Source of the DNA: Enemella evansiae
Lineage (GTDB): Bacteria; Actinomycetota; Actinomycetes; Propionibacteriales; Propionibacteriaceae
Direction: 5' to 3'
NCBI RefSeq assembly: GCF_002250705.1
Contig: NZ_NMVP01000006.1
Location: 31,054 to 95,053 of the forward strand
DNA: 64,000 nucleotides
The position numbers and the translations under genes were made by a program. The notes below the pieces were generated by a model, which worked only from the letters and a program-made list of their open reading frames with translations, was not told the origin of the DNA and made no database searches. Below are positions 36,456 to 44,916 of the stretch, one piece after another (positions within the stretch are counted from its first letter, which is position 1; every line of letters begins with the position of its first letter).

Positions 36456-37148
36456 ATGCTGCTCGAGGTGAGCGACCTGGTTGCGGGTTACGACGGATCG
36501 CGGGTGCTGGACGGGGTCAGCCTGTCCGTCGATGCCGGTGAGTCGGTGGCGGTGCTCGGCCGCAACGGCGTCGGCAAGACCACGCTGATCAACTCCATCA
36601 TGGGTCTGGTACGCCCCAGCTCCGGCTCGGTGCGGGTCGATGGCACCGAGCTGGCCCGCCGGCTGCCGCATGCGATGGCCCGGGCCGGGGTGTCGATCGT
36701 GCCGCAGGGCCGGCGGGTCTTCTCCTCGCTGACCGTCGACGAGCATCTGGCGATCTCGGCGCGGAAGGGGGAGTGGACCCCGGCCTCGGTGCTGGCGTTG
36801 ATGCCGCGGCTCGGTGAACGCCGTGGCCATCTCGGCTCCCAGCTCTCCGGCGGTGAGCAGGAGATGCTGGCGATCGGGCGTGCCCTGGTCGGCAATCCGC
36901 GGCTGCTGCTGCTCGACGAACCCTCCGACGGACTCGCCCCGACCATCGTCGCCCAGGTGGGGGAGGTGCTCACCGAGCTGGCCAGTACCGGGGTGGCGGT
37001 GCTGCTGGTGGAACAGGATCTGCGGCTCGCCTTCAAGGTCGCCCAGCGGGTGCTGGTGATGCAGAAGGGCGAGATCGTGCACCGCTCCACGGTCGCCGAC
37101 TTCCGCGCCGACGGCCAACGGGCCCAGGCCCTGCTGGGTGTCGGTTGA
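36456..37148 (+). CDS. livF: ABC transporter ATP-binding protein LivF
   Basis: 230 residues. Walker A GRNGVGKTT, signature LSGGEQEMLAIGRAL, Walker B LLLLDEPSDGLAP, and the LivF-typical VPQGRRVFSSLTVDEHL. Compact, as is usual for LivF. I chose the ATG at 36456, preceded by GGAAGGGGACG; an upstream in-frame ATG at 36390 lies within livG. Last gene of the transporter operon. Confidence 0.93.
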   Translation: MLLEVSDLVAGYDGSRVLDGVSLSVDAGESVAVLGRNGVGKTTLINSIMGLVRPSSGSVRVDGTELARRLPHAMARAGVSIVPQGRRVFSSLTVDEHLAISARKGEWTPASVLALMPRLGERRGHLGSQLSGGEQEMLAIGRALVGNPRLLLLDEPSDGLAPTIVAQVGEVLTELASTGVAVLLVEQDLRLAFKVAQRVLVMQKGEIVHRSTVADFRADGQRAQALLGVG

Positions 37149-37154
37149 CCCGCG

Positions 37155-37250
37155 CGGTTCGTACGCCGGTTGAGCGACGAGGAACGAGGAGTCGAAGCCT
37201 GCGTACGGCAGGCATCGACGTCGACTCGCTGGCGCTCGCTCAGTCGACGT
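37155..37250. repeat. Dispersed repeat family A, diverged copies
   Basis: GCCGGTTGAGCGACGAGGAA (about 37160) and an inverted TCGACTCGCTGGCGCTCGCT (about 37220) flank a short spacer after livF. Confidence 0.65.
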
Positions 37251-37253
37251 TCA

Positions 37254-37259
37254 TAGACT
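37254..37259 (+). promoter_or_regulatory. -10 hexamer TAGACT, leaderless promoter
   Basis: Ends six bases before the ATG of the DUF1707 gene at 37266. Confidence 0.45.
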
Positions 37260-37265
37260 CCTCCC

Positions 37266-37646
37266 ATGAGCAGCAACCTGCCGATCTCCTCGCGCTACCG
37301 GACCCAGCCCGATGCGCCGGTCACCGAGGAGGAGCGCAACCAGCTCTCCACCCAGCTCAACGAGGCCTTCACCGCCGGGCAGCTGGATCAGCAGGGTTAC
37401 GACGAGTTGCTGGACCGGATCTTCGGCGCCACGAAGCTGGGTGACCTGGCGCCGGTGGTGGAGCGGCTCGGCAAGCCGGCCACCCACAACGAACCGGCGA
37501 TCGTGCAGCAGACACCCGGTGGGCGACCCGGTGAGTTGAGCGAGGCCCGGACACCGAGCAACCGGGCCAGCCTGGCGCTGGTCGGCGGCGTCGCCGGCGG
37601 GCTGATCCTGATCGTGCTGATCGTGCTGCTGGCCGTGCTTCTCTGA
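37266..37646 (+). CDS. DUF1707 (SHOCT-like) domain protein with C-terminal membrane anchor
   Basis: 126 residues. The N-terminal EEERNQLSTQLNEAFTAGQLDQQGYDELLDRIFGATKLGDL (about 25-65) is a DUF1707/SHOCT-type short helical domain. A linker follows, then a single hydrophobic C-terminal segment (about 102-126), so the protein is tail-anchored with the domain in the cytosol. Function unknown; such proteins are common small membrane-associated proteins in actinomycetes. Confidence 0.8.
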   Translation: MSSNLPISSRYRTQPDAPVTEEERNQLSTQLNEAFTAGQLDQQGYDELLDRIFGATKLGDLAPVVERLGKPATHNEPAIVQQTPGGRPGELSEARTPSNRASLALVGGVAGGLILIVLIVLLAVLL

Positions 37647-37682
37647 GTTGCACATCACCCAGCGGCACACCGCTCTACTGGG

Positions 37683-37688
37683 TAGTAT
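37683..37688 (+). promoter_or_regulatory. -10 hexamer TAGTAT, leaderless promoter
   Basis: TAGTAT ends six bases before the GTG at 37695. Close to the TATAAT consensus at key positions. Confidence 0.55.
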
Positions 37689-37694
37689 GGCGCC

Positions 37695-38570
37695 GTGCCA
37701 AGGGACCTGATCACGTCGGCCAAGATCCGCGACCACGTGCAGCGGCTGGCCGACCTCCACCCGCCCATCCGTCTTGGTTCGGTCGATCGCACCATCCGCA
37801 ACCCCCGCCTGGTGCGCGAACGCTTCGGTCACGTGCTGGAATACCTGGCCCGGGTCGAGCTCGAGGTCGACCGCAATGTGCTCGAGCTGCTCACCCTGCT
37901 GCCGCACACCCGGGAGCTGGACCGCTTCTTCTATGAGGACGTCTGGCAGCCGCAGGAGATCCAGCACGGGTTGATCATCGACCAACTCGGTCAGGATCTC
38001 GGCATGGAGCCCTCCGAGCCGATGCTGGAGGTGGAGCTGTCGATGAAGATCCTCGGCGCCCTCTCCCACCTGCCCGCCATCGGTGAGGTGACCCGGTTGC
38101 TCTACTACCTGACCGGCGCGAGCACCGAACGCCAGGCGGTGCTGGCGTACAACACCCTCAACAAGTCGCTCACCGAGATGGGCGAGGACGCCATCGCGCA
38201 GACCGTGATCGGCCCGATCAAGCAGCAGGAACCGGGCCACTTCGCCTTCTACCAGATGAGTTCCACCGAGATGATCCAGAGCGGCCGGTTGAAGCCGTGG
38301 CAGCTCTGGCTGGCCCGTCAGCTGCGGTCCATCTCCTACGGCCTGGTCGGCACCAACGGCAAGAAGGCCTACACCGCCGACATGGGCGGGGTGATGGAGA
38401 ATCTCGGCATCACCCGCGACCTGGAGGCGTACGCCAAGCAGGTCGGCCGGCTGGAGGCCCGGTTGCTCTGGGCCCACCGGCAGGGGATGGAGTTCCCGCC
38501 CTACGTGCTCCGCGCGCTGCGGGAGAGCCTGGAACTGCATCGCCAGCGGGAGCAGGCGCTGGCCGCCTGA
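37695..38570 (+). CDS. Ferritin-like/di-iron-type protein of unknown function
   Basis: 291 residues, largely helical. ExxH pairs occur at Glu88-His91 (QEIQHG) and Glu179-His182 (EPGHFAFY). Acidic helix residues at Glu55/Glu57 (VELEVD) and Glu145 (STERQAV) are spaced as in ferritin-like or acyl-ACP-desaturase-like di-iron four-helix bundles. I do not recognise a named family. It could be an oxygenase, desaturase or hydroxylase-type enzyme; this rests on motif spacing only. The GTG start is supported by the -10 hexamer six bases upstream. Confidence 0.7.
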   Translation: MPRDLITSAKIRDHVQRLADLHPPIRLGSVDRTIRNPRLVRERFGHVLEYLARVELEVDRNVLELLTLLPHTRELDRFFYEDVWQPQEIQHGLIIDQLGQDLGMEPSEPMLEVELSMKILGALSHLPAIGEVTRLLYYLTGASTERQAVLAYNTLNKSLTEMGEDAIAQTVIGPIKQQEPGHFAFYQMSSTEMIQSGRLKPWQLWLARQLRSISYGLVGTNGKKAYTADMGGVMENLGITRDLEAYAKQVGRLEARLLWAHRQGMEFPPYVLRALRESLELHRQREQALAA

Positions 38571-38588
38571 TCCGGGCCCGTCCGCTGT

Positions 38589-38594
38589 TAGGTT
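38589..38594 (+). promoter_or_regulatory. -10 hexamer TAGGTT, leaderless promoter
   Basis: TAGGTT ends seven bases before the ATG at 38602. Confidence 0.5.
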
Positions 38595-38601
38595 TGGGCG
38601 C

Positions 38602-39480
38602 ATGAAGCGCAAGGAGTTGCTGGGTGACGCCAGCGCCGCAGTCTATGTGCCCGCCGACGAGGCCGCCGAACTCTGGGGCAGCGACCCGGAGCGGGCCGCC
38701 GAACTCGCCGAGCGTGCCTGGCAGGCGATTCCCGAACCGCGCGACCAGTGGGTGCAGACCGGGGCCGAGGTCGCCCGTCAGTCGGCCGAGGGCGAGTTGG
38801 CCGCCGGGCATCATGAGGCTGCCGCGACGTGGCTGGAGCGCTATCGCGAGGTCGCCGACCCGGACGACCGCGGCGAACAGGCAGGGTACTGGGCCCTGGT
38901 GGGCCGGCTGTCATTGGCGATGGGCCTGCGGGAGCGGGCAGTCGAGGCGCTGGATCGCGCCGTCGCACTGAGCGGCTACTTCTACGAATTCGCCGAGCAT
39001 CCGAAGCTGCTGGCGCAGTACCGGGAGTTGAAGGGATTGCCGGTCGTGCGGATGCCGGTGCCCTGGGTGACCACCGACCGCCGCGCCCCCGAGGAACTCA
39101 GCGAGAGCGCGCTTGCGCAGTTGCAGACGATCTATGACGAGGCCGCCGGCCTTGATGACCAGGAGCAGCACCGGGAGGCGCTCAAGGTCTGGGAGCGAGC
39201 CTGGGACGTGATCCCCGCCCCGACCCAGGAATGGTCCTGGTCGGCGACGATCTATGGCGGGATGGGGGAATCGCTTTACTGGCTGGCGGACTATCCGATG
39301 GCCGAGCTGGCATTCCGGTTCGCCATGCGTTGTCCCGGCGGGGATCAGCCGGTCGGTCTCGCCCGGATCGCGCAATCCATCGAGCGGGGCCGTGGGGACG
39401 CCGAGATGGCCGAGACCTACTGGTCCCGGGCCGAGGCCGATCAGCCCGGGATCCGCGAACTCGCGGCCCAGGAGGACTGA
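38602..39480 (+). CDS. TPR-like protein, probable toxin-locus accessory/immunity protein
   Basis: 292 residues of helical repeat sequence. The second half (VIPAPTQEWSWSATIYGGMG, then YPMAELAFRFAMRCPGG) is clearly homologous to the 149-residue protein at 58546-58995 (LIPEPKREWEASTWLNASIG, YAEARDAFYEASQCPGG). The gene converges on a WHH nuclease toxin gene whose end is 13 nt away; the paralogue also sits beside a nuclease toxin. I infer an immunity or chaperone-like role. The N-terminal half looks like a diverged copy of the same repeat (AIPEPRDQWVQTG). Confidence 0.75.
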   Translation: MKRKELLGDASAAVYVPADEAAELWGSDPERAAELAERAWQAIPEPRDQWVQTGAEVARQSAEGELAAGHHEAAATWLERYREVADPDDRGEQAGYWALVGRLSLAMGLRERAVEALDRAVALSGYFYEFAEHPKLLAQYRELKGLPVVRMPVPWVTTDRRAPEELSESALAQLQTIYDEAAGLDDQEQHREALKVWERAWDVIPAPTQEWSWSATIYGGMGESLYWLADYPMAELAFRFAMRCPGGDQPVGLARIAQSIERGRGDAEMAETYWSRAEADQPGIRELAAQED

Positions 39481-39493
39481 ACTTCCCCGCGGG

Positions 39494-40183
39494 TCAGAGG
39501 TGCGGATTCTGGGAACGTCCACCGGTGTGCCGGACCGCCCCGTGCAGCTGCGTCGGCACCAACTGCATCCGCACCGGCGGGCCACCCTCGACGTGGTGCC
39601 AGGTGAAACCGGGTGGCTGCTTGAACCCCGGTTCGACCAGTCGGTTCGCGGCCGCCATGTCACCCCCGGAGGTCTTCGCCAACGGGGTCGGCAACTCCAC
39701 CTCGTGCAGCGCATAACGGCCGAACTGTGGATAACCCTCGGGGGAGAACCGAACGCCCTCCGGGTACTGCTTCGCCAGTTCCGGATAGTCCTTCTCCAGC
39801 GGGAATCGCTGGCCGGCGTACTGCGAGTTGATCGGTGCCTGGCCCCCGTTCATGGAGCGGCCCCGACGCTGGGCGCGGGCCAGTTCCCGCGGGTCGAGAT
39901 CCTCGGCCCGCTGGGGCTCCCGGAAGTTGGGATTGCGGTGCCCGGCGTTCTTGGGGTCCGGCGGCTTGAAGCGCGTCAGCCGTTGCTCCTTCGCGCTCCT
40001 CGACGCGGCGAGCGGGTCGGCGGCACTCTTCTTCGCCGTCTTCTTCGCGCCCTGTTCCGCGGCCTCCTTGCCGCCCTTCTTCGCCCCCTGTTTGGCGGAC
40101 GCGCCGGCGGCGTCGTCGACGGTGCGCAGCAGCGGATCGACCAGGGGTTTGACGAACCCCTTGAGTGCGGTGCCCTTACCCAT
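39494..40183 (-). CDS. HNH/EndoVII-superfamily nuclease toxin, WHH type
   Basis: 229 residues. The C-terminal domain has the WHH nuclease signature: FTWHHVEGG (Trp195, His196, His197), MQLVPTQLH (His214) and HTGG (His219). This arrangement is typical of C-terminal domains of polymorphic toxins. The N-terminus (MGKGTALKGFVKPL, then Lys/Ala-rich AKQGAKKGGKEAAEQGAKK) is short and has no recognisable delivery domain. The ATG at 40183 has a GGAGGAAC site and overlaps the SUKH gene's end by 8 nt. Likely a DNase acting on competitor cells or as a stand-alone cassette. Confidence 0.85.
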   Translation of the reverse strand: MGKGTALKGFVKPLVDPLLRTVDDAAGASAKQGAKKGGKEAAEQGAKKTAKKSAADPLAASRSAKEQRLTRFKPPDPKNAGHRNPNFREPQRAEDLDPRELARAQRRGRSMNGGQAPINSQYAGQRFPLEKDYPELAKQYPEGVRFSPEGYPQFGRYALHEVELPTPLAKTSGGDMAAANRLVEPGFKQPPGFTWHHVEGGPPVRMQLVPTQLHGAVRHTGGRSQNPHL

Positions 40184-40622
40184 CGAGTTCCTCCGTCGCC
40201 AGGGTGCGCTGCCAGAACTCGGTCCAGGTGGCGGCGATCGGGGTGAGTACGCCGGGGGCGGCGGGCCCCTGGGCATCGGCGATGGTGTCGTCGCACCACC
40301 AGATCGAGCCGGCGTCGGGGCCGGTGAGCAGCAGGCATGCCGAGCCGCCGTTGCCGGAACTGGCGATCCCGAGAAACTCGGGACCGTAGTTGCGGTCGTC
40401 GCGGGCCCGGTTCTGCTGGGTGCGGATCGCCTCGATCGCGGTGTAGACGTGGTTGAAGCAGCCGGTGCCGATCGCCGGTGGCATGTCCACCCAGCTGGAG
40501 AGGTCGGCGCCGCCGACGGTGCCCAGCCAGTCCAGATAGTCCGGCGGCAGGGCGGCGCCCGCGACCTGTGGCAGCGCGGCCAACTCCTCAGTGGTGGCCG
40601 GCCCGAGCGCGACGAACTGCAT
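40176..40622 (-). CDS. SMI1/KNR4 (SUKH)-family immunity protein
   Basis: 148 residues. LGPATTEELAALPQVAGAALPPDYLDWLGTVGGADLSS fits the SUKH fold's N-terminal helix and PPDYxxxLxxxNGG-like turn (read in two parts). A later GNGGSACLLLTG and SIWWCDD also fit. SUKH proteins commonly neutralise HNH nuclease toxins. It is transcribed ahead of and overlapping the WHH toxin gene, so the antidote is made first. The ATG at 40622 has TACGCT on the minus strand seven bases upstream. Confidence 0.85.
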   Translation of the reverse strand: MQFVALGPATTEELAALPQVAGAALPPDYLDWLGTVGGADLSSWVDMPPAIGTGCFNHVYTAIEAIRTQQNRARDDRNYGPEFLGIASSGNGGSACLLLTGPDAGSIWWCDDTIADAQGPAAPGVLTPIAATWTEFWQRTLATEELDG

Positions 40623-40629
40623 GCCGACG

Positions 40630-40635
40630 AGCGTA
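40630..40635 (-). promoter_or_regulatory. -10 hexamer TACGCT, leaderless promoter of the immunity-toxin pair
   Basis: TACGCT on the minus strand lies seven bases before the ATG at 40622. Confidence 0.45.
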
Positions 40636-40703
40636 GAGGCAGTGGCGGTCGTCTCGGTCGTCTCGCAGGGAGGAACCATCCGCGCGCCCGGCCGACGCAA
40701 GAT

Positions 40704-40732
40704 TTGGGCGTACGCCAAGGGTGACGTAGTAT
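40704..40732 (+). promoter_or_regulatory. Putative promoter of infA-rpmJ
   Basis: A TTGGGC -35 (40704-40709), a 17-base spacer and a TAGTAT -10 (40727-40732) precede infA with a leader of about 80 nt. Confidence 0.55.
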
Positions 40733-40816
40733 TGCACGTCGGTCACCCACGCCGGGTGATCGGTCGTGCGATTCGTCGAATTCGTCCATCCGGACTTCCC
40801 GACAGATTGAGAGTAC

Positions 40817-41038
40817 ATGTCGAAGAAAGAGGGCTTCCTCGAGATGGAGGGCACCGTGGTCGAGGCGCTGCCCAACGCGATGTTCCGCGTTGAGCTGGCC
40901 AATGGTCACAAGGTGCTCGCCCAGATCAGTGGCAAGATGCGGCAGCACTACATCCGCATCCTTCCGAGCGACCGAGTGGTCGTGGAGATCTCTGCCTACG
41001 ACCTGAACCGCGGCCGAATCGTCTACCGGCACAAGTGA
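40817..41038 (+). CDS. infA: Translation initiation factor IF-1
   Basis: 73 residues, one S1-like OB fold ([25 protein letters not shown], ending GRIVYRHK), which blocks the A site during initiation. Full length and canonical. rpmJ follows after 106 nt. Confidence 0.99.
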   Translation: MSKKEGFLEMEGTVVEALPNAMFRVELANGHKVLAQISGKMRQHYIRILPSDRVVVEISAYDLNRGRIVYRHK

Positions 41039-41144
41039 CCGACAGTCCGGCCGATCCCATGCCCTTCGTGGTCGGGGTCGGTCAATCACCACTCACAGGT
41101 GTGTCCGACCTCGGGCATGCCCAGAATCGATAGGAAGCTCAGCA

Positions 41145-41258
41145 ATGAAGGTTCAGCCGAGCGTCAAGAGGATCTGCGACAAGTGCAAGGTGATCCGCCG
41201 GCACGGTCGCGTGATGGTGATCTGCGAGAACCCGCGGCACAAGCAGCGCCAGGGCTGA
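41145..41258 (+). CDS. rpmJ: 50S ribosomal protein L36 (zinc form)
   Basis: 37 residues, [20 protein letters not shown], with zinc ligands Cys11, Cys14, Cys27 and His32. The ATG at 41145 follows AGGAAGC. This is the zinc-binding C+ version of L36. Confidence 0.99.
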   Translation: MKVQPSVKRICDKCKVIRRHGRVMVICENPRHKQRQG

Positions 41259-41349
41259 GTCCCTGGCGTGAGCCCGAAAGGCCCGGCGTACGCCGAGTCG
41301 ACAGGTTTACGCTTTCGCGCTGGGGGCGGACGGCCCGCAGAGCACCCTT

Positions 41350-41445
41350 GACAACTCAATAGCAACGACAACTCAATAACCACCAACGTGGTGCCAATCC
41401 CGGGGGAGCGATCCCCCGGGGCCCACGCCCGGACGGAGGCCGGGC
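41350..41445 (+). promoter_or_regulatory. Structured leader between rpmJ and rpsM
   Basis: This is the core of the 300-bp gap 41259-41558. A direct repeat GACAACTCAATA occurs at 41350-41361 and 41367-41378. Three hairpins follow: CACCA/TGGTG (41381-41393), a perfect 8-bp stem CCCGGGGG/CCCCCGGG (41399-41420) and GCCCGG/CCGGGC (41427-41445). TTGACA at 41348-41353 could be a -35 element. The ACTCAATA motif recalls leader/spacer sequences of actinobacterial rRNA operons. Likely the alpha-operon leader. Confidence 0.5.
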
Positions 41446-41558
41446 CCGGCGTACGAATCAGAAGGTACGCCGGACGCACCACGCCAGAGACCTCCGCGGC
41501 TCGTGGATCAGCGCCCTTGGAACCGGCGCCACGAACCGGACCCGAAGGGACTGCTGAA

Positions 41559-41930
41559 ATGGCACGCCTCATGGGTGTCGACCTCCCGCGCGAGAAGCGC
41601 CTCGAGGTCGCACTTACCTACATCTTCGGCGTGGGTCGCACCCGCGCCCTGGAGACCCTGGACGCCACGGGGATCAGTGGCGACACCCGCGTCCGCGACC
41701 TGAGCGACGACCAGCTCGTCCAGCTGCGTGACCACATCGACGCGAACTACCAGACCGAGGGTGACCTCCGTCGTGAGGTCGCCGCCGATATCCGCCGCAA
41801 GATCGAGATCGGCTCGTACCAGGGCCGTCGGCACCGCGCCGGGCTCCCGGTGCACGGTCAGCGCACCCGGACCAACGCCCGCTCCCGCAAGGGCAAGCGC
41901 AAGGCCGTGGCCGGCAAGAAGAAGAAGTAA
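41559..41930 (+). CDS. rpsM: 30S ribosomal protein S13
   Basis: 123 residues starting [20 protein letters not shown], with [29 protein letters not shown] C-terminus (read here [10 protein letters not shown]). It bridges the 30S head to 50S and tRNA. I chose the ATG at 41559; a longer open reading to 41388 runs through the leader hairpins. Confidence 0.99.
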   Translation: MARLMGVDLPREKRLEVALTYIFGVGRTRALETLDATGISGDTRVRDLSDDQLVQLRDHIDANYQTEGDLRREVAADIRRKIEIGSYQGRRHRAGLPVHGQRTRTNARSRKGKRKAVAGKKKK

Positions 41931-41958
41931 CGGACGCACCAGGGAGATCTGAACAGAT

Positions 41959-42360
41959 ATGGCTACCGCAGGACGCGGCGCCGCCAAGAAGGTGCGCCGC
42001 AAGGAGAAGAAGAACGTCGTGGCCGGACAGGCCCACATCAAGTCGACGTTCAACAACACGATCATCTCGATCACCGACCCCAACGGGCACGTGATCTCAT
42101 GGGCCTCCGCCGGCACCGTCGGCTTCAAGGGCTCGCGCAAGTCGACCCCGTTCGCCGCCCAGATGGCCGCCGAGGCCGCCGGGCGTCGTGCCATGGAGCA
42201 CGGCATGAAGAAGGTCGACGTGTTCGTCAAGGGCCCCGGTTCCGGCCGGGAGACCGCCATCCGCTCGCTCGGCGCCATCGGCCTCGAGGTGGGTGCCATC
42301 GCCGATGTCACCCCCGTGCCGCACAACGGCTGCCGTCCGCCCAAGCGCCGTCGCGTCTGA
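41959..42360 (+). CDS. rpsK: 30S ribosomal protein S11
   Basis: 133 residues with [30 protein letters not shown] and the terminal [13 protein letters not shown]. Platform protein near the Shine-Dalgarno helix. 28 nt after rpsM. Confidence 0.99.
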   Translation: MATAGRGAAKKVRRKEKKNVVAGQAHIKSTFNNTIISITDPNGHVISWASAGTVGFKGSRKSTPFAAQMAAEAAGRRAMEHGMKKVDVFVKGPGSGRETAIRSLGAIGLEVGAIADVTPVPHNGCRPPKRRRV

Positions 42361-42384
42361 TCGCGGAGAACAGGAGAAACTGAC

Positions 42385-42990
42385 ATGGCTCGTTACACCG
42401 GTCCCATGACCAAGAAGTCGCGTCGCCTGGGCTCCGACCTGGTCGGCAACGACAAGGCCTTCGAGCGCCGCCCCTACCCGCCCGGCATGCACGGCCGGGG
42501 TCGCACCAAGGACTCCGAGTACGCCCTGCAGTTGCGCGAGAAGCAGAAGGCTCGCTACACCTACGGCGTGCTGGAGAAGCAGTTCCGCCGCTACTACGAG
42601 GAAGCACACCGCGTCACCGGCAAGACCGGTGACATCCTGCTGCAGATCCTCGAGTCGCGACTGGACAACGTCATCTACCGCGCCGGTTTCGCGGCCACCC
42701 GCCGCCAGGCCCGCCAGATGGTGGTCCACGGTCACTTCCTGGTCAACGGCCAGAAGGTGAACATCCCCTCGTTCCGCGTCTCCGCCCACGACATCATCGA
42801 TGTCAAGGACAAGTCGCTGAACCTGCACCCGCTGGTCGTCGCCCGCGAGACCCACGGCGAGCGCGAGGTACCGGCCTGGCTCGAGGCCCGGCCGAACCAG
42901 ATGCGGATCCTGGTGCACCAGCTGCCCACCCGGCAGCAGATCACCGTCGACGTTCAGGAACAGCTGATCGTCGAGCTCTACTCCAAGTGA
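42385..42990 (+). CDS. rpsD: 30S ribosomal protein S4
   Basis: 201 residues, MARYTGPMTKKSRRLGSDL, with the S4 RNA-binding domain ILESRLDNVIYRAGFAATRRQARQMVVHGHF. It nucleates 30S assembly and in some bacteria represses the alpha operon. Two GC-rich hairpins follow before rpoA. Confidence 0.99.
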   Translation: MARYTGPMTKKSRRLGSDLVGNDKAFERRPYPPGMHGRGRTKDSEYALQLREKQKARYTYGVLEKQFRRYYEEAHRVTGKTGDILLQILESRLDNVIYRAGFAATRRQARQMVVHGHFLVNGQKVNIPSFRVSAHDIIDVKDKSLNLHPLVVARETHGEREVPAWLEARPNQMRILVHQLPTRQQITVDVQEQLIVELYSK

Positions 42991-42996
42991 GTCGAG

Positions 42997-43049
42997 GGCG
43001 GGGGCCGGTTGGTCCCCGCCACCCGCCGGGGGCTTCTCGCCCCCGGCGG
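42997..43049 (+). terminator. Tandem hairpins between rpsD and rpoA
   Basis: GGCGGGG/CCCCGCC (42997-43003 with 43014-43020) is followed by a perfect 11-bp stem CCGCCGGGGGC/GCCCCCGGCGG (43023-43033 with 43039-43049, loop TTCTC). No T-run follows, so it may be an attenuator, an RNA-processing site or a stability element rather than a full terminator. Confidence 0.5.
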
Positions 43050-43099
43050 ATCCACCTCTTGCCATCAAATAGCGGTTGGCACGAAAGGAAGAACAACAC

Positions 43100-44125
43100 A
43101 TGCTCATTGCCCAGCGGCCCACGCTGTCCGAAGAGGTCGTCGACGACAACCGGTCCCGGTTCGTCATCGAGCCCCTCGAGCCCGGTTTCGGCTACACCCT
43201 CGGCAACTCGCTGCGTCGCACCCTGCTGTCGTCCATCCCGGGCGCCGCGGTGACCAGCATCAAGATCGACGGCAACCTGCACGAGTTCTCGACCATCGAG
43301 GGCGTCGTGGAGGATGTCACCGAGATCATCCTCAACCTCAAGGCCCTGGTCGTCTCCTCCGAGGAGGACGAGCCGGTGGTCATGTACCTCCGCAAGGCCG
43401 GTGCCGGTGCGGTCACCGCCGCCGACATCGCCCCGCCCGCCGGGGTCGAGGTGCACAACCCCGAGCTGCACATCGCCACCCTCAACGACAACGGCAAGCT
43501 CGAGATGGAGCTCGTCGTCGAGCGTGGCCGTGGCTACGTCTCCGCGGTGCAGAACAAGTCCGGCGACCACGAGATCGGCCGGATCCCGGTCGACTCGATC
43601 TACTCGCCGGTGCTCAAGGTCACCTACAAGGTCGAGGCCACCCGTGTCGAGCAGCGCACCGACTTCGACAAGCTCGTCGTCGACGTCGAGACCAAGCCCG
43701 CGATCCGTCCCCGGGACGCCGTCGCGAGCGCCGGGCGTACCCTCGTCGAGCTCTTCGGCCTGGCCCGTGAGCTCAACCTGGAGGCCGAGGGCATCGAGAT
43801 CGGCCCGTCCCCGGTGGACGAGCAGCTCGCTGCCGACCTGGCCCTGCCGGTCGAGGACCTGAACCTCACCGTCCGGTCCTACAACTGCCTCAAGCGCGAG
43901 GGCATCCACACCGTCTCCGAGCTGGTGTCCCGCTCCGAGCAGGACCTGCTCGACATCCGCAACTTCGGCTCCAAGTCGATCGACGAGGTCAAGCTGAAGC
44001 TGCACGAGATGGGTCTGTCGCTCAAGGACTCCGCCCCCGGCTTCGACCCGCTCGGTGCGGTGGGTCGCTACGACGAGGACGACGAGGACGGCGACCAGGA
44101 CTTCGCCGAGACCGAGCAGTACTGA
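43100..44125 (+). CDS. rpoA: RNA polymerase alpha subunit
   Basis: 341 residues. The N-terminal assembly domain (about 1-230, [29 protein letters not shown] in two parts) is followed by the alphaCTD (about 250-315, [20 protein letters not shown] and [16 protein letters not shown]) that binds UP elements and activators, then an acidic tail. I chose the ATG at 43100, preceded by AAAGGAAG; an in-frame upstream codon at 43076 adds eight residues. Confidence 0.99.
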   Translation: MLIAQRPTLSEEVVDDNRSRFVIEPLEPGFGYTLGNSLRRTLLSSIPGAAVTSIKIDGNLHEFSTIEGVVEDVTEIILNLKALVVSSEEDEPVVMYLRKAGAGAVTAADIAPPAGVEVHNPELHIATLNDNGKLEMELVVERGRGYVSAVQNKSGDHEIGRIPVDSIYSPVLKVTYKVEATRVEQRTDFDKLVVDVETKPAIRPRDAVASAGRTLVELFGLARELNLEAEGIEIGPSPVDEQLAADLALPVEDLNLTVRSYNCLKREGIHTVSELVSRSEQDLLDIRNFGSKSIDEVKLKLHEMGLSLKDSAPGFDPLGAVGRYDEDDEDGDQDFAETEQY

Positions 44126-44159
44126 GCCTCCCGGCCCGAAACAGATTTGGAGATAGAGA

Positions 44160-44849
44160 ATGCCGAAGCCAACCAAGGGTCCGCGGCTGGGCGGTTCGCC
44201 CGCGCACGAGCGGATCATCCTGGACAACCTGGCCAGCCAGCTCTTCGAGCACGGCCGGATCACCACCACCGAGGCACGGGCCAAGCGGGTCCGTCCGCTG
44301 GCGGAGAAGCTGATCACCAAGGCCAAGCGCGGTGACCTGCACGCCCGCCGGCTGGCCGCCACCCACATCCGGGACAAGGGTGTGCTGCACATCCTGTTCG
44401 CCGAGATCGCGCCGGCCGTCGCCGACCGCGAGGGCGGTTACACCCGGATCACCAAGGTCGGTCCCCGCAAGGGCGACAACGCCCCGATGGCGATCATCGA
44501 GGTGATCACCGACCCGGTCAGCGCCAAGGCGCCGAAGAAGGCCGCGGCGAAGCCGGCCAAGGTCGCCGACACCAAGGCCGAGGAGAAGGCCGCCGTCGAC
44601 ACCGAGGCCGGTGAGGCCCAGGCCGACGGTTCGTACAAGGGCGACAACCCGCCCGCCGGTTACGACATCAAGGGCAATGAGGACTCGATGAAGTTCCACA
44701 CCCCCGAGTCGCCGTGGTACGACCGCACCGTCGCCGAGGTCTGGTTCAACTCCGCCGAGGCCGCCGAGAAGGCCGGCTTCGTCAACGCGGTGAAGGACAA
44801 GGACGCCGACGAGGACAAGGCCGAGGCCAAGGACTCCGACGAGGCCTGA
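44160..44849 (+). CDS. rplQ: 50S ribosomal protein L17 with C-terminal sunset-type domain
   Basis: 229 residues. The L17 core (1-118, [20 protein letters not shown]) is followed by an Ala/Lys linker (119-155), the extra domain (156-211, [21 protein letters not shown] through KAGFVNAV) and an acidic tail. The extra domain matches that on L4 at 45 of 56 residues. L17 and L4 both lie near the exit tunnel side of the 50S. Last gene of the alpha operon; a strong terminator follows. Confidence 0.98.
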   Translation: MPKPTKGPRLGGSPAHERIILDNLASQLFEHGRITTTEARAKRVRPLAEKLITKAKRGDLHARRLAATHIRDKGVLHILFAEIAPAVADREGGYTRITKVGPRKGDNAPMAIIEVITDPVSAKAPKKAAAKPAKVADTKAEEKAAVDTEAGEAQADGSYKGDNPPAGYDIKGNEDSMKFHTPESPWYDRTVAEVWFNSAEAAEKAGFVNAVKDKDADEDKAEAKDSDEA

Positions 44850-44863
44850 GTCTCAGCAGACCG

Positions 44864-44903
44864 ACGGCGCCCGTCCCCAGCAGGGGGCGGGCGCCGTTCG
44901 TTT
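44864..44903 (+). terminator. Terminator after rplQ
   Basis: ACGGCGCCCGTCCCC pairs almost perfectly with GGGGGCGGGCGCCGT around a 4-base loop, followed by TTCGTTTT. This is the best factor-independent terminator in the window. Confidence 0.85.
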
Positions 44904-44916
44904 TCCCGATCGCCGC

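Noticed and set aside
41340..41400. An rRNA gene or fragment near the ACTCAATA repeats
   Set aside because: Only a short leader-like motif is present; no conserved 16S, 23S or 5S sequence is seen.
41388..41558. N-terminal extension of S13
   Set aside because: It encodes leader hairpins; S13 begins [10 protein letters not shown] at 41559.
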